Assembly: GCA_028532985.1 (NCBI GenBank)
Contig: JANCIK010000008.1
Location: 2,790,001-2,854,000 of the forward strand
Origin: Stropharia rugosoannulata
Lineage: Eukaryota > Basidiomycota > Agaricomycetes > Agaricales > Strophariaceae
Direction: 5' to 3'
DNA: 64,000 nucleotides
The notes under the pieces were generated by a model, which did no database searches, was not told the DNA's origin, and saw only the letters and a list, made by a program, of their open reading frames with translations. Made by a program: the position numbers and the translations under genes. Positions 1 to 15,271 of this stretch are shown piece after piece. Numbering within the stretch: position 1 is the stretch's first letter; each line of letters starts with the position of its first letter.

Positions 1-505
1 TATCCATGGTGACTAGGCTACGGCTAGGTGTGTTAAATTCTTGACCAGACTGATAACGAAGTAACCTCTACGATAACAGCGTTGATTATGCCACCGACGA
101 ATTAATCGGAAAAACAATCCGACAGTGAGTGGTTGATCTAGTCCTTATTGCAGCACCGATTCTAATCGCTGAGAGCTGTAGGGAGTTCGCGGAGAGCACA
201 ATATTGACGATTGCTCATAGGCTCCGTACTGTCATAGATTATGATAGGGTAAGCTATTTATTCGTTACCGATTCTTGACATGGGTGACATGGGATTTATC
301 ACTACTACTAGGTGATGCTTCTTGAGCAGGGAAGAATAATTGAGTTTGACAGGTAAGTTACAAACTTACTTTTGCGGAACCTTGTTAACATGTGCAACAC
401 AGCCCCGCAACACTGTTGGCGAACCCGGCTTCAAAGTTTTATGCTCTTTGTAAAGCCACCGGGAAGGACGAGTTCGTCGTACTCAAAAAAATGGCCGGAG
501 CATAA
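1..505 (+). pseudogene. C-terminal end of an ABC transporter (ABCC/multidrug-resistance type), Walker B damaged
   Basis: Splicing exons 1-27, 80-124, 182-~247, ~302-342 and 401-505 gives the end of a second nucleotide-binding domain: ATASVDYATDE (D-loop), an H-loop region TILTIAHRLRTVIDYDRV, then LLEQGRIIEFD, and a typical ABCC tail ending ALCKATGKDEFVVLKKMAGA and TAA at 503-505. Introns are about 50-60 bp with GT and AG ends. Such proteins export conjugates or drugs across plasma or vacuolar membranes. The Walker B sequence before ATAS should read MDE, but in this frame TAG (14-16) sits at the catalytic glutamate position and the bases before it look indel-scarred. The gene is therefore either a decaying copy or carries a sequence error. 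The rest of the gene lies outside the window. Confidence 0.7.
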
Positions 506-1081
506 TATCCATATTGTTTACATTTACGGAATGCAATGGTCGTTGAACTCGTGCTTATCGTCGGCTGTAGTACAGCTTCAGAATGTTTTGATATAGTTGG
601 AAGAAAATTGATTCTCACGTACACGCCGAATCTGCTTGCAGGTTCACCGTGCCAACCATGGGAAGGACTTATCCACAACTGTTCATGTCAGGCTGGCCTT
701 CATCGATCATCTGCGACTATAAGTCTGTGGGCTGGCAAGAGAGCTCATCCCATACAGACAACATTTTTGCGCAAAAGTCATCGTAAACCAGTAGTTCATG
801 AGTTAACCCAACCCTTCGATTTGTAGAAGGTTCAATGGGTGCCTCTTCTCAAGGTACGCATTTCTCGTTGGCAACCTGACCTACGTTGTTCTCTTCCTCT
901 GTGGTTGCGGTATCTACGTCAAATGCATTGCAAGTTCTTCCGGTCAAAGGAAAATCCGATTTAATGGGTCACCGACACGACCGAGAACTACTCAGTTCAG
1001 AGCCGAAACTACGGGATTCATATTGGCCAGTATAAATTCTTCTTGCCGTTTGTTTTCATTCCCATAATCTAGAGGTGAGTT
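506..1081. other. intergenic region between ABC remnant and membrane-protein gene
   Basis: I see no coding signal here. Open frames in this stretch have no recognisable motif and no clear splice structure. It probably holds the 3' end of the ABC gene and the promoter of the downstream membrane-protein gene; no convincing TATA box was found. Confidence 0.5.
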
Positions 1082-2487
1082 ATGAAATATGTTACTCAAG
1101 GCAAGCACTATCCTGACAAACTTGCAGCTTTTAGATTTATATATTGGTTCTTGTTGGCAATGAGTCTTGGACAACATCTGCAAGGTACTGAACGTGGGCC
1201 ACCCGATGAACCACTTAACTTACATTTCTTGAAAGATGGCAGGGTTGGCGAAGAGTACATACCCAGAGGCTCGACGCCTTCTGATGATATGCTAACGACA
1301 TTCACTTCTTTCCTACCTCATAATCGACACCGGCACATGCGCAAGTTACGAAGACAGAGTTCTTCCAGCTTATCCTCTGGCACAAGCTCAAGCACCGACA
1401 GTAACTCTGGGAAAAGCGGAAGTTCTGGCTCTGGAAATTCGAACCAGCCTGGTTTCTCGCCATTTTTTGCTCCTGGTTTTGTTTTCGTGCGCGATAACGA
1501 TCCCCGTCTGGTTTACCAGGGGCCCTGGATACTAAGCGGAACACAGATGTCTACCTCTCATAGTACGACACAGGAGGGCTCTTCTTTTTCTCTTAGCTTC
1601 AACGGTGAGTGTATTATTCATTCAGTTACGTGTTGCGCTATAATTTAAAATATTATTTCAAAAGGCTCGGGTCTCATCGTTTTTGGAACAGTTCCAGTGA
1701 GCAGCTCCTCAGACCCACCACCACAGGCGGTATACCACATTGACGGAGAGCCTTTCCCAACCACAATTCCCTTTGCCACTGTGGACGTCCCAAACCAGCC
1801 ATTATTTGCAACATCGGTTATGCTGAACAGCTCTGTGCACTCCATAACCGTCAATGTGACCAATATAGTTTCAAAGCCGTATATCTTCCAGAGCATCTTA
1901 ATTTTCAGCACTCCTAGTCCAGGTAACAAGGATGCTACTCTTCCTTTCACGGCTACAACTGGCAAAACGGCAGCAGCTCCAACTGGAACAGAAGCTGGTT
2001 CAAGTTCAAATAATGGGACGGCGCAAGGGCTGTCGCCGGGAGATCCTAAGCATGAAGACAACACGCAAAAGACTATTGGAATCCTGGCTGGCCTACTCGG
2101 CGCTTTTCTCTTCCTTGTTATATTTGCACTCGCCGTTTTCTTCACGCTGAGGCGAAGAGCTGCTCGTCTTCGGAATAAGGAGGACGAACATGCAGCGCCG
2201 ATGAGCGTCAACTCCGAGAAACGTCGCTCCGGTGAGTTGTATGAATATTTTCCTGACAATCACCTTCCTTACCGCATTAAACATCAGACTCCATGTATAC
2301 CAGTTTTACATCCACAGAATCGATTTTGCGCCACGATAGTATTTGGTCACCGTTCCGCTCTCCTCACAGTCACTACTCCCGAGGTGCTTCTAGTCACTCG
2401 GCAAGCGGCAGAACATCGACATTTGAACCACCTCTCCCTCGTGTGCCACCTAAATCGGCAAGTCTTCTAATGTTACCGCCTCATTGA
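1082..2487 (+). CDS. single-pass, Ser/Thr-rich membrane protein with beta-sandwich-like ectodomain (function unknown)
   Basis: Exons 1082-1604, 1665-2231 and 2288-2487 sum to 1290 nt (429 aa). The N-terminus has a hydrophobic stretch (FIYWFLLAMSL) that could be a signal peptide. A Ser/Gly/Asn-rich linker follows, then an ectodomain with YQGPWILSGT, SFNGSGLIVFGTVP and YHIDGEPF. This is the motif series of a common Agaricomycete family of predicted surface proteins with a galactose-binding-like fold. A second Ser/Thr/Gly-rich stalk leads to one transmembrane helix (about residues 311-333, TIGILAGLLGAFLFLVIFAL), stopped by RRRAARLR, and a Ser/Pro-rich cytosolic tail. Both introns are about 60 bp and GT-AG. 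The family has no established biochemical role; a wall-facing sensor or adhesin is only a guess. The start is uncertain: ATG at 1162 is an alternative. Confidence 0.8.
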
Positions 2488-2860
2488 CGTTGTATTCCTT
2501 TATCTTTCGAACCATTTTTGTCTCTATACTCTATGTATCCATTACTTACTTATGTACTAAAGTGCGCGACCTCTTTATTACCTCCGTCCGAGATAGTCGC
2601 TGAGCGCCTATCGCTGCGGGGTTATTATCTCTCCTTATTAACATAGTCTTAGAATGTACTGTGGTGTACGACTGTCCGAAAGAAGATAGCAATGTATTAG
2701 CATTATGATGGACATAGTAAGTAGACTGTAGCATAGTATAGGCACGAAAACAAATAGAGAGAGCAGTATAAAAGGGGTGAAAGAGGCATCTAAAATCCGA
2801 CTATATTCTATGGCGTCGAGTATGCATGTATTTCGTGTGTCATAGCGATGAAATTGCACT
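2488..2860. other. convergent intergenic region
   Basis: This is the 373 bp between the stop codons of the membrane-protein gene (+) and the malic enzyme gene (-). It should contain both 3' UTRs and polyadenylation signals. I see no gene in it. Confidence 0.6.
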
Positions 2861-5135
<2,275 letters not shown>

Positions 5136-5228
5136 GACTGTAGTGGTACAAGGGCGTTGTTATACAAGAGAAAGAAACAAGAAACAAGGTTCGAGAGTTC
5201 GTTAGCAGTTATGGTATAGGTTGGCGCC

Positions 5229-5235
5229 TTATATA
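5229..5235 (-). promoter_or_regulatory. TATA-like element of malic enzyme gene
   Basis: TATATAA on the minus strand, 94 bp upstream of the malic enzyme ATG at 5135. The sequence match is clear; promoter function is inferred from spacing. Confidence 0.5.
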
Positions 5236-8100
5236 ACTCTGTAGTATTGACCACGAATCATCATCGGAATGAATCGTATGTTGCCTTGGTCGCGCCCTGA
5301 TCTGGATTTAGCTGACTTGTTCCTATTTCCCGTTTCATCTGTCCTTCATCACTTTATTTGCTGTCTCCTTGACCGCCGGATTATTGAAGTTGTTGGAACT
5401 AGTGGAATGGTCCTATGCATTCCGCATGCCATTTGTCGCCATTTTGGACCCAAGCCTTCTATTATTTGAAATTGCAAAAAGGCGGCGATCCTTGTCTCCA
5501 GGCAGAACCTGCACGCAAATATCGGTGGCGTCCTAATAATAGGATAAAGTTGCAGTTTTCACCGGAACACTACATTGACAGTTGGACATTTCCATCTGGT
5601 TAAACATTCAACAGTTAACAGATGGTTTGACGCACAGGTACATCTGAATTGTTGATAACCTCTGATACTCCTCACCACTGATCCAGGAGCCCACTGCCTA
5701 AGATATGTAGGAACAGATTCTTGTCCGAACACCACTCTTTTGTGAGATAGCTGGAGTGCCAGGTTCGGGCGAGGTTAGAATTGGGTTAGAAGACCTTGCC
5801 TCTAGACTCGATTGTACATTCTTTCGACTGGTCCCAGACGCCGGAGGAGATAGCACAGCAAACGTTGCAAGGAAGCCGCCGCGAGCTATGACGATTGCCC
5901 GTCGCAGAAGAGGCTAGCCTACAAGCGCAGCGTGCTGACCAAGGGCATTAATTGGCTGGAATCCTTCAATAAGTGCTTGGATGGGAGGCCCAGGCCGCCC
6001 ATTGGTGGCGTGTTTCCCACACCGGTGTCCAGTTCGGAGTTGCAGAAAACAACCATTTTGCTCGGACGGTTGGCACTTGGTTGGCATATTTTCGAACACG
6101 ACTGGCAAGTAGATATGTTTTAAACTTGGTAAAGAGAGTGGTTCTATGGCACACAAAACTCTGCAAAATTGTTTGCTGAGCGCTGCTTGAAAACAAATTG
6201 AAAGAGGTGTAGTGATGCATTGATGAATAGAGGGTGCAATTCTAGACTCTTGGCGACTCCTTTTTGTTTTGTCCATAGGCTGAAGGCTAATAGAGAGGTC
6301 ACGTGCCACGTAATGCTTGGTTGTATTAAAGCCCAAGGCTTCAGTCAAATATGGTGTACCCGTCAAGTGTAAATAAGTAATCGATTTCTTTAAGATTTCT
6401 TCCTTCTGTTTTGCTTTTGTTGGGGTCCTGATCTTTTCATGATTTTTCATGTCTTTCATCTCCTCGGATTTTATCTCGATATGCGGATAACGACTGTGTG
6501 ATTGCGCTCATACACGAATCTCACAACGCTTGCTCTCATGAAACGTCGTGGCTCATTGGCATCGATTAAGAAATCACCTCGAAATCGCCCAAACGCTACA
6601 TTTCATAAGCCGCATATAACAACCACTAGACAACCAATGAAACTGTATTAATTCAACTAGCCAGGTTTCTCATCATGTGGTAAGTGCACAGCGACTCACC
6701 GAGGGTGGCAGTCAAAAATCAGTTTCTTATCGCAGCTCAAATAGATTTTCATACCTCATCTGAGCGTAATGACTGGGTTCATCTCTTGGCCGGGTGGCAG
6801 AACATTTCACACGTTTAATACCGCGTGTGCGTACATCCCCATCTACGTCGGACGGCATTCTTTTCCGTGACCATCGTAACTATCTTGAGAAACCTATGAC
6901 CTCCCGAGCGAAGACGATTCTCGTATCACATGCTGCTCTCTATCGGACACGTAGGTCATAACTATCGCTGGTGCTTATACTTCTTTTTGTTCTGGTGGTC
7001 CTTCGAATTCGGATCATCCCGACCTCAAAGCAAATACTTTGACTTGAAAGTCCATTGACAACTTGGACAGACTCATGGACCCATATCAATCGCTCGTCTC
7101 GGGTTATTGCGAAAGCATTTACTCTGTTTCCTGGACTTCACACATTTTCTGATAGCCGTAACGCCTCGTAAAGCCCTTCTCGCTCAATGCATGCTCATGT
7201 CTTATCGAGCGCTGCTTGTCAATTTTGCGGCTATCTGATCAACTTGCCGCCACCATCGTAGGACCCCATCTCAAATAAAGTCTCCCCTTGTTTTATGCAC
7301 CGGATACTTTCACTGGAACTAATAACCTTCCCACCGAGGCATTTTTCTAGAGCGGGAACCCCCAGTCTAAAGAGTCTAGCTGCCTTTCCATATGAGATAT
7401 GCGTCTCTCACCCTTCGGCCCGCAAGGTGACGCCAGCACACGGGTCTTGATCGGTTACTTCCAGTGCGACAAACCCAGGACGCCACTGGCCTCCACACTC
7501 ACATCATTTGCCACCGGAGATTATGTTCTTCCCGAACGTCGTAAATTTTACTCTCTCCTCATCGGACGCAGACGTAGCGTTTGCATTAATAAATTATAGC
7601 CTGACACGGAAGCGGAAGCTTTTTTGTAGTTGGCTATCATCTGGTCTAAAAAGAACACGCCCCTCCACCACGACGGGCGCCACTGGTAAAAAACAAGACG
7701 TTCTTCTCCTGTTCGGTTATCGCCTTGCGAACTGCTCTACCCCCTGTGCTGTTATGATGCTTCTATCTATCTCATACGAAACGGATTGAGAAGAAATGCG
7801 CAGTCTGACTTCGGCTCTCCGTCTAGTCAAGATCCTCAATGCTTTTTTTGTTGTCCTCATCCCATTAACCGAATATCCGGGCGGTCCGCCTTCTACACGT
7901 CTCCCTACTAGAGAAAAATGCTCGGAAAAGCATCATTTATAATCAGTCACCATCTCGGGCCAGTATCGCTCCAACCCCACCGTGATAGCCGTACTGCTCG
8001 TATTTAGCCAGGACAATGCTGCACTGGGTAAAGAATCAAAGTCATATGCTGATAGAAGCGGGTCATCTGCGACGGTGTCTCATTCTGCCGTTGGAAAGGA
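5236..8100. other. gene-free stretch upstream of malic enzyme
   Basis: This region of mixed composition contains only short frames without motifs. The longest, on the minus strand at 5914-6459, encodes a low-information 181-residue sequence that I do not recognise and that has no splice-supported neighbours. From about 6.5 to 8.1 kb the plus strand becomes pyrimidine-rich, as basidiomycete promoters often are just before a start codon. Confidence 0.4.
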
Positions 8101-8166
8101 CCATGCCAGGACCTCCACCAACATTGACTTACGGTCTCAAAATAGCCTCGACGTTTTTAGAGAGGT
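8101..8166 (+). pseudogene. possible orphan first exon resembling a basidiomycete cytochrome P450 N-terminus
   Basis: ATG at 8101 opens a 22-codon frame reading MPGPPPTLTYGLKIASTFLE and RW, followed directly by GTAAGAG. A proline-rich start followed by a hydrophobic anchor recalls N-termini of CYP63-like P450s, and the upstream sequence is pyrimidine-rich like a core promoter. No heme-binding, I-helix or ExxR exon was found downstream. If the resemblance is real, this is a truncated gene. The match is short and could be chance. Confidence 0.2.
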
Positions 8167-8229
8167 GGGTAAGAGTGCATGCAGTGCGCACAAATATAGC
8201 TTGCCGTTGAGGTTCTACCACCAGTGACC

Positions 8230-11200
8230 CCTCCGAGTATGGGCAGTCTATAGACGTACCGCGGGTCGAGAGCTATTCTCGTGTAATACTCAAACCCACA
8301 GTATTCTCGGACCGATACTGGGCTGGCCACGCAGGTGGGCCGCTGCCAACTAGGATTATGGGGTGCTACTTAAACTATAGGCACTGGAGTAGCGGGCATT
8401 AAGTGCCAATATACCGGGATAATAATCCGATAAACTGTTGTAGCTAGTAACTCCGCACCCATATGAGTATCGGAGAAAAGAAGGTAGGATACTCGAGGAA
8501 AACAACGACAAACGTTTCAAGTTAGCTATTTTCAACGTGGGCATGAGCGGCTTAAAGCGATTCTTAAATCCCGTTATACAGGGAATAGTGCTGGATTGAG
8601 GCATTCCTTCACTCCGAGGCTTGTCCGAGACCAGCCTTCTGCTTAAATAACTGGTTAAAAATATCACCGGTCGTCCGACACAGACTGACTTCCCACTAAG
8701 CGGGTCATATATGGCGCCTTTCGCGGGTGGAAGACTCTGGCAGACACCGCCTTGACCTAGCGGTACCTGTGATTTTGGTCTCACGTATATGGACAAGTTG
8801 CACCAAACTAAGATCTAGCGAGTGCCAAAAAGGCGCCTCTACAAACGATGATCGGCGATACGTATCTGTCAATGCTGTGCACACCATTCAATACAAATGG
8901 CATAGTGTGGATATGTATAAGCCTGGAGTCAATAGGGCCTGGCCAATTGATAAACAGCGCACTGCCGGCGTTTATGGCACCGAAGTGCGTATGGCATTAG
9001 ATCGAACAACGCATTCAAGGAATTATCCGAGATGAATAGTGGTTACATGCGGATACGATTATACTTTTGGAAACGGCACACACTTCATTGTTTTTTCTGC
9101 TCGGAATGTCGGGACAGCCTTCCGGGCCCCACTGTGTATTGGACATTTGATATGTCTAGCATTCAATTTTTTTTGCCAAGTCAGTCGATGTCTGTCGGTG
9201 TCCCATATGCTCGTGACTTGGGCTTATAGAATTCACTTATCAGTTGTAGTCTCTAGTCCCTGGATGGTAATTCAATTACTGTGTGTAGAGGGACCATTGG
9301 GATTTCAATACAATGTGTATAAAGAGTCTCTAAGAGACCTGCCAGATACAGGGTGAAGGCAGCATTAAGGAATATTCAATCCAAATCATTGGACTTAATT
9401 CAGTATTGGGGTTTTTATTACTATTCCCCACTGAGGATTTGCAAAGAGATATGATTGATTTATGAACCGGCTTCCACGGTCCTACTCTGATTTACTGCCA
9501 TATTGAGATACAAGTATTCTACACTAGAATCAATTAAACAATCACGGTTGCTGGTTTCAATTTACCAAATCGTCCCCCATGTAATGTATGGGTGGAGCTT
9601 CCTGATTCATCTCACTCACAGAAATCGCGAGCGCTCTAAAGACTCATAGAAATATCAATCCTTTCCAGATGGGACAAATATGTGAAGAGCCCCATATGTA
9701 GCCGTTAGCGGACGATAGAGAGCCTAATAATAGTCAAAGTCCCCACATATGCCGAGGAGTCTGCTGCGTAGGTAGCAATCGCAGTGCTCTCGGTGCTCTC
9801 GGTACGCTGTCGACGTCCGAAGAAGAGACAATCAACGCGCCTCCTCTAGCTTCCCCCTAGCTTCCCCCTAGCTTCCCCCTAGCTTCCCCCAGCCGCCCGC
9901 GTGAGCGATCGGCAATTACTTCGGGGAAGAACAGTTTTGCGCAACGATGGAACCGCCCACGCGCTCCGAGCTCCGAGCCCTTCTGTGAAGAAGCACAGAG
10001 TGATCAGGCTTGCGTACGTTTCTCTGATATTGCGAGGGTGACAGCGCGACCAGTCGGCGCGGTCGTCCGCATTCTCCTCCATGCTGGCGCGATGAACAAG
10101 GATGCACATGAGTAATTTTAACGCCTATGGCAGGCCTCCTGCTGCCTTGAATTAAGATTTCATAGAAGTGGATCCTAAGAAGGGGATGATGTGAGTCTGG
10201 AGCCGCCTCGAGTACGCCGCCTGGCCTTAGACCAACATTGGATAATTACAGACTAACTACCTGGTTGGTTAAATTGACACTCGGAGACTGTCAGACTTGA
10301 AGCTTTACAACCTAGAGTCGTCGCTAGGTATGGAGTCTAAGAAGGGAAAGTTAAATGACAAGAACAGTAAGCGCCCTACCGAGTGGATCGCAGAAGGTCG
10401 TAGAGTCCCCAGAGGAGGACAGATTGGGCAGAAAGCCTGCAACGAACGTTGAGTTTCATTTCGGCAGGATCATTCTGGGTTACTAGATAGTCAGCACGCA
10501 ATATTCTCAAGACATATGCCTATTTCATTTGGGCTTCCACACTTTCGGACGCAATTGTTAGATCCGCCCACGTACAGTACTGCACCTTACTACCTCCGGT
10601 TTAATAGAGATAAATGGGCAAGCAGCAGTACATCAGTGTATATGTAACTCGGCAATACCTCCACAAACTGCCTAAGCTAGCCTAGTAAAGAACCAGCAGA
10701 ATCTTTATAGATAACGAGAAAATAAAGTCCGCCCGCATTGCAAAATTTGAAGACAGGTCTTTTTATCTGCTAGTTCTGATTGCATGGACAGACCTCTGTA
10801 TCGTCCTTGTAGAAAATAGACTCTGCCGATAAGCTGCATTTGGAACCATCCGAAACGTCGGCACGAAGTAAGGGTTCTGCGCAATACAAACTGCGCAATG
10901 CCAACTTTGTTGTAATAGAAATGTACGGCGTAGACCTAACGATTGGTCTGTAGAGTCTGTCTGTGCCACCGGAGATATTCTGCTAGTGTCGTAATGTCAG
11001 ATATCGCGTAACGGATAGGGCGCTTTTTGCAACTCCATCTTGTCCAGACTTCCAATAAGCGTCGTGCGGGAGTTAAAACTTTGGCATTCGCGAGGTCAGG
11101 GGTGCCGGGATGCGGAGCGGTACCCGGTAGCACCGTAGGCGTTATCTGTCGATTGGGAGGGCACACGGACCACGACAGTCGGGGGGAGTCGGTGAGAACT

Positions 11201-11990
11201 TCTGTATCTTGCGGATATCTGTGGTGGGCGTCGCTTTTTTGGTTCATATTGCATGTCGACGGTCGCGAGCAGTCAGCAGATGTGCATACCATTTCAAGAG
11301 ACATCCATACATATTCCCGCCGCCACAAATAAATTAAGTGGTTACGACGCGACGTCAGGGCTGTATGCGCAGCAGTATATTCAAAGTTGACGCCCAAGAA
11401 AAGGGTGCATATCTAGAGCCTAGGCTTACCACACACACCAATTCACTTCCCCACTCACTCAGGTCTGAGTTGATAGATAGGCCCAGCCTCGCAATTCCTT
11501 ATCATCCAGGGTGTAGCAATAAATAAACGCTTTTTAGGCAAGGGAGAAGAAATGACAGGGACCGGCGCTCTGTCAGGTGAGCAGAAATGCTGACTTATGC
11601 ATTGGCAAGGAGCAGTAGCCCAAACTAAATAAAGGTGAACATTCGATAGGATAAGGAGATAAAGCCAGTCATTACGAAGTCGCGGGAAATCAGCAGGATT
11701 TTAGCTAAACGCGATGCCGTCATTGCATCGACACATATCCAATTCAAGCACCTCCAAGTCCTTATATGGATCAGGCTTAGCCTGCCTGCCTGCCGCGCGG
11801 CGGCCCCGCAAGGCCGTACCGGCTCCCTTCTGGCTGCGGTCGGCTTCATTATGCCAAGGCGCGTTATCGACTCGGATGGGGACGCCGAGCGGATGCGCAC
11901 GGGAGCGTCTTGAGCGCACCCACACTTGCGGGTCCAAAAATGAAATGGGAGCAGCGGACTCACACGCAGCCAGGTGACATTTCGCTCCCG
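8230..11990. other. gene-free block with no recognisable coding content
   Basis: Open frames are short, overlap on both strands and show no family motif. Only a small tandem repeat at 9847-9890 stands out. The sequence looks like old, unconstrained DNA, possibly decayed mobile elements, though I cannot identify any. Confidence 0.4.
9847..9890. repeat. 11-bp tandem repeat, four units
   Basis: The unit TAGCTTCCCCC is repeated four times without interruption (9847-9857, 9858-9868, 9869-9879, 9880-9890). Just upstream, GGTGCTCTC is doubled near 9790. This is a simple minisatellite with no gene nearby. Confidence 0.9.
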
Positions 11991-14900
11991 ACGTCGTTCA
12001 CACAGTCGTACCTAAGTCCCGACGCGATCCAGTGCGTACCGCGCACACTGAGCCCTGCAAGGGTGCATACCCAGCCAACGCCTTTAGAAAACCAGCGCAC
12101 CTGATCGAATACTTGGCCTCGCTGTGTACGTACGTCTCCAGGGAAGGATGCCGGCATGCATAATAGAGAGACGTGCCACTGGTGGACAGTGGACACGCAC
12201 TCAACGTACATACTTACATGTTCGCCAGGGCATCCAATTGCACGCTGTGTTACGAGACGCCTCCCAACCGCTCAATGTCCGCCGAGGAACGCATTATGTA
12301 CGGCAGGTGGGGTCAAAAAAATTACTGGCGTGTGTTCATAGCACCAGGACCCGCGGGTGCGCGGGAGCCAGCGCGCCCGACTCTCGCACTGCGTGTAATC
12401 TCGCCTGCCTTCCCGAGCAGCTGCGGGGGCGGCGGCGGCGGATCTACTCCCTCGCGCACCTGCGTCCGGGGCAGAGGCGCGTACGGCACCCACATCTCGC
12501 CGCCGGCATAACCGCAGGACGCGGACCGCGCCTGCCATAACGGTGCACGGCCAGACAGACAGGCGGTGGCGACGGCGTCTCCCTGGCAGCGGCTAAGTAA
12601 ATTATGTGTGTGCGCCGTGCAGTAAGAATAAACGTTATCGGGCGCGGTCATGTGTGCGGCGGCCTGGCCTGGCTCGCTGGGGTTGCGGTGGCGCTGTCCC
12701 CTGTAGCCCGCGTAGCGCGTGGGGGCACGCGCTCTGCATATTGATAAATTGTGCATCCAGCGTGGGTCCATTCCGAGCGTGCAGCGGCGTGGGTTGTACG
12801 GCGCGCTACACGCCTCCGCCGACTGCACATCAGAAAAGCAAATGACGTTCTCGCGAGTCGCTCCCGCTAAAAAAAGGCCCTGGCAAGCGACGGAACCGTG
12901 GAAGAGACGACTGGAACGCACAGGACGGAGTGCACTATAATTACTATCCCAACAGACGCATACGTGCACACTTGCAGAAAGTGCAGAAGAAGCGCAGCCT
13001 AACTTATCTGCAAGAAGCGCGTCGGTGAGGAGTTGGGCTTAATTATAGCGCTCGAAAAATAGCACAATTGAACGACATGGGACGGTGCTCTGTTCGTCGT
13101 CTTCCTTGCATACGTCGCGGCAGAAGGTTGACGCATGTTCTGTGTTCGCTAACCGCCCTAAGAAGCAGTAGAATGGAAACAGAAGTGCATATATGGATAG
13201 ACGCAGGACAGATGTTCTACGACTTGCCCACTCCCACCGGGCGGCGGGGACGCGAGTCTCCCAGAGGACGCACAAGCACGCCAATACAGAAACGGAAGGC
13301 TGAAAAAATTATCATTGAACTCGACACCATCGCTGACGTTAATGATTTGCGCCTTCATTCACATTACCTTTCCGATTTCCCATTCCAGTAAAAATAAACT
13401 AACAGTACTTATGTATGTATACATTTTTCTGAATAGAAACAAACATACCGCATCATGTCCCGTGCGCCACCAACGCATCGCGCGTAGCCAACCCAAATGC
13501 ACACGATACATTAATTTGCGCCGCACACTCATCTCGTATCCAGATATGCAGACACATTACCAAAGTCTGTATGTAGTACTTAGGGGGGATACATATGCCA
13601 ATAAAGCCATATTCAATTTCAGTTTCAGAGCGTTGCGAAGGATTTACAAATTGAATGTGTACAAAGAGTCGAGCGATTTCATTTAAGTACGTTAGCCGCC
13701 GCCCGCCATTGGTCCCGCCCCTGCATGCCCAATCGGGCGCTTACCCCACATTCCCGCGCATCCCCGCTTCCGAGCCCGGTCCCCAGCGCCCGCGCCCCAC
13801 CCCGCAAATGCTCAGCGCCCCATCCAGCCCTGAAAAAGAGACCAGCTCGTTAGCAACTGCAGTCCACGCGTACAATTAAGCCAAAAGCGAGGTCCACCCG
13901 ACCGCAAAGTATGTAGGTACCCTAAGGATGCGTAACAAGGTAGGCGCCAAGAAAAATTGTGAAGAGGTAATACGTAGTCAGGTCAGGCGCGCTGGACCGG
14001 TACCGGTACATTCCTTAGAGCGTAGTCCTGCCTTTTCCATTCGCGCGGTGCACCAGCGTGGTATGCTCTGATGCGCGTCAGGTAGATATGGAAGGACAAA
14101 TAAATATGTGCACGCCGACGCAAGCGCCGTCGGTGCGAGGCCCGTTTCACCCGGCGTTCCGGACCGACTGACACCACCAACGGGTGCAGTGGTCGCGCCC
14201 GACGGGGAACATGAAAGAGGAACGAACCAGATGCCAGACGCCAGATCGCGTCCTGATTCATTTTTGCCTCCGCACCATTCCAGGTGTCCTGGGTGCGGAT
14301 GTTGTGTGGCCTTATATCGTCCGCGGCCGGCACATATACGGAAGAACGCAAGAAAGGACGGACGGAGAGGCGGATTGACAGAGCGCAGGCTGCGGCGGCA
14401 TGTGCTGGTACGCATCGACTGCATCACATCGCCGTGTCGCACCGTACCGTACCGTGCCAAATCGCGCCGCATCGCACCGTATCGGCGGACGCACCCCAAT
14501 ACCGACATGTTAGCGAACGAAGCGCGCGGCGACCACGCACTGCGTCCACACGCAAAATACGCGCGCGTACATAACCCCCAAATGTATCCATAACCCGCAA
14601 GTCTACACGCCCGTCCATCCAGAGCACATAGTACATGTGCACACGCGCGTAAACCGAGACGCCGCTCCGCGTATTAATATTTGACGAGAGGCCAGATGGC
14701 GGGTGCGCTTTCCAGAGAGAAGGGAGAAGCGTGGTGCAGCGAGGGAAAATGGTACGCGCGGGCTCTCTCTGCCGTGCGGCGCACAATGGTGTGTTCTGTG
14801 CTGCTGCGCTGCACTACGCGCCTCCTCTCTCACGCCATCACCCGCACACTCGCCACGCTCACGCTCGGGCCTACGTCTATGCGTACGCGTGCACCCACGC

Positions 14901-15271
14901 CCACGTCAAAGCGAGGCGAGGCGACGCGGTGATCGCTTCGGGAAGCGTCGAGAACGAGGACGGCGAGCAAGGGTATGGGATTATGAATATAAATATCAAA
15001 TATGAGCATGAATGTGAATACGAAGCGTAGAACGACTTGCATTCACATTCACAGTGAACCCATGAATCCATCAATAAATAATTAGATGAATGAATGAATG
15101 AATGAATGAACTGCGCGAAATGAACAGCGCGCCATAAAACCGAAACAACTGATGGAACGCGAAGGCGAAGTTGGGAGTCGGAAGAACAAAATAGAACAGA
15201 GCAGAAGAGACACGAGGAGAGAAGAAAGTGGTGGGAAGATGGACAGGAATTAAGAGAGAGAAGGGACGCAC
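11991..15271. other. left part of GC-rich island, downstream of the short-chain dehydrogenase gene
   Basis: Composition shifts towards G+C around 11.7-12.3 kb, and long but motif-free frames appear on several strands, as expected in GC-rich non-coding DNA. Short repeats include ACCGT-type iterations near 14.44 kb and (ATGA)n at 15085-15110. The missing terminal exon of the dehydrogenase should lie near the right end, but I could not place it. Confidence 0.4.
15085..15110. repeat. (ATGA)n microsatellite
   Basis: About six ATGA units lie just downstream of the last recognised exon of the short-chain dehydrogenase gene. On the minus strand it follows CGCGCAG, a potential splice acceptor. Confidence 0.9.

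Noticed and set aside
5914..6459. 181-codon minus-strand frame
   Set aside because: It has no motif, no neighbouring exon and a similar-length frame on the other strand; not supported as a gene.
12272..12969. Long overlapping frames on both strands in the GC-rich island (up to 215 codons)
   Set aside because: They are Arg/Ala/Pro-rich, overlap each other on several frames, and have no motif or splice context. This is typical of stop-poor GC-rich non-coding DNA.
14108..14593. 161-codon frame on the plus strand near the dehydrogenase 3' side
   Set aside because: It has low-complexity Arg/His-rich composition and equal-length frames on the opposite strand; no family features.
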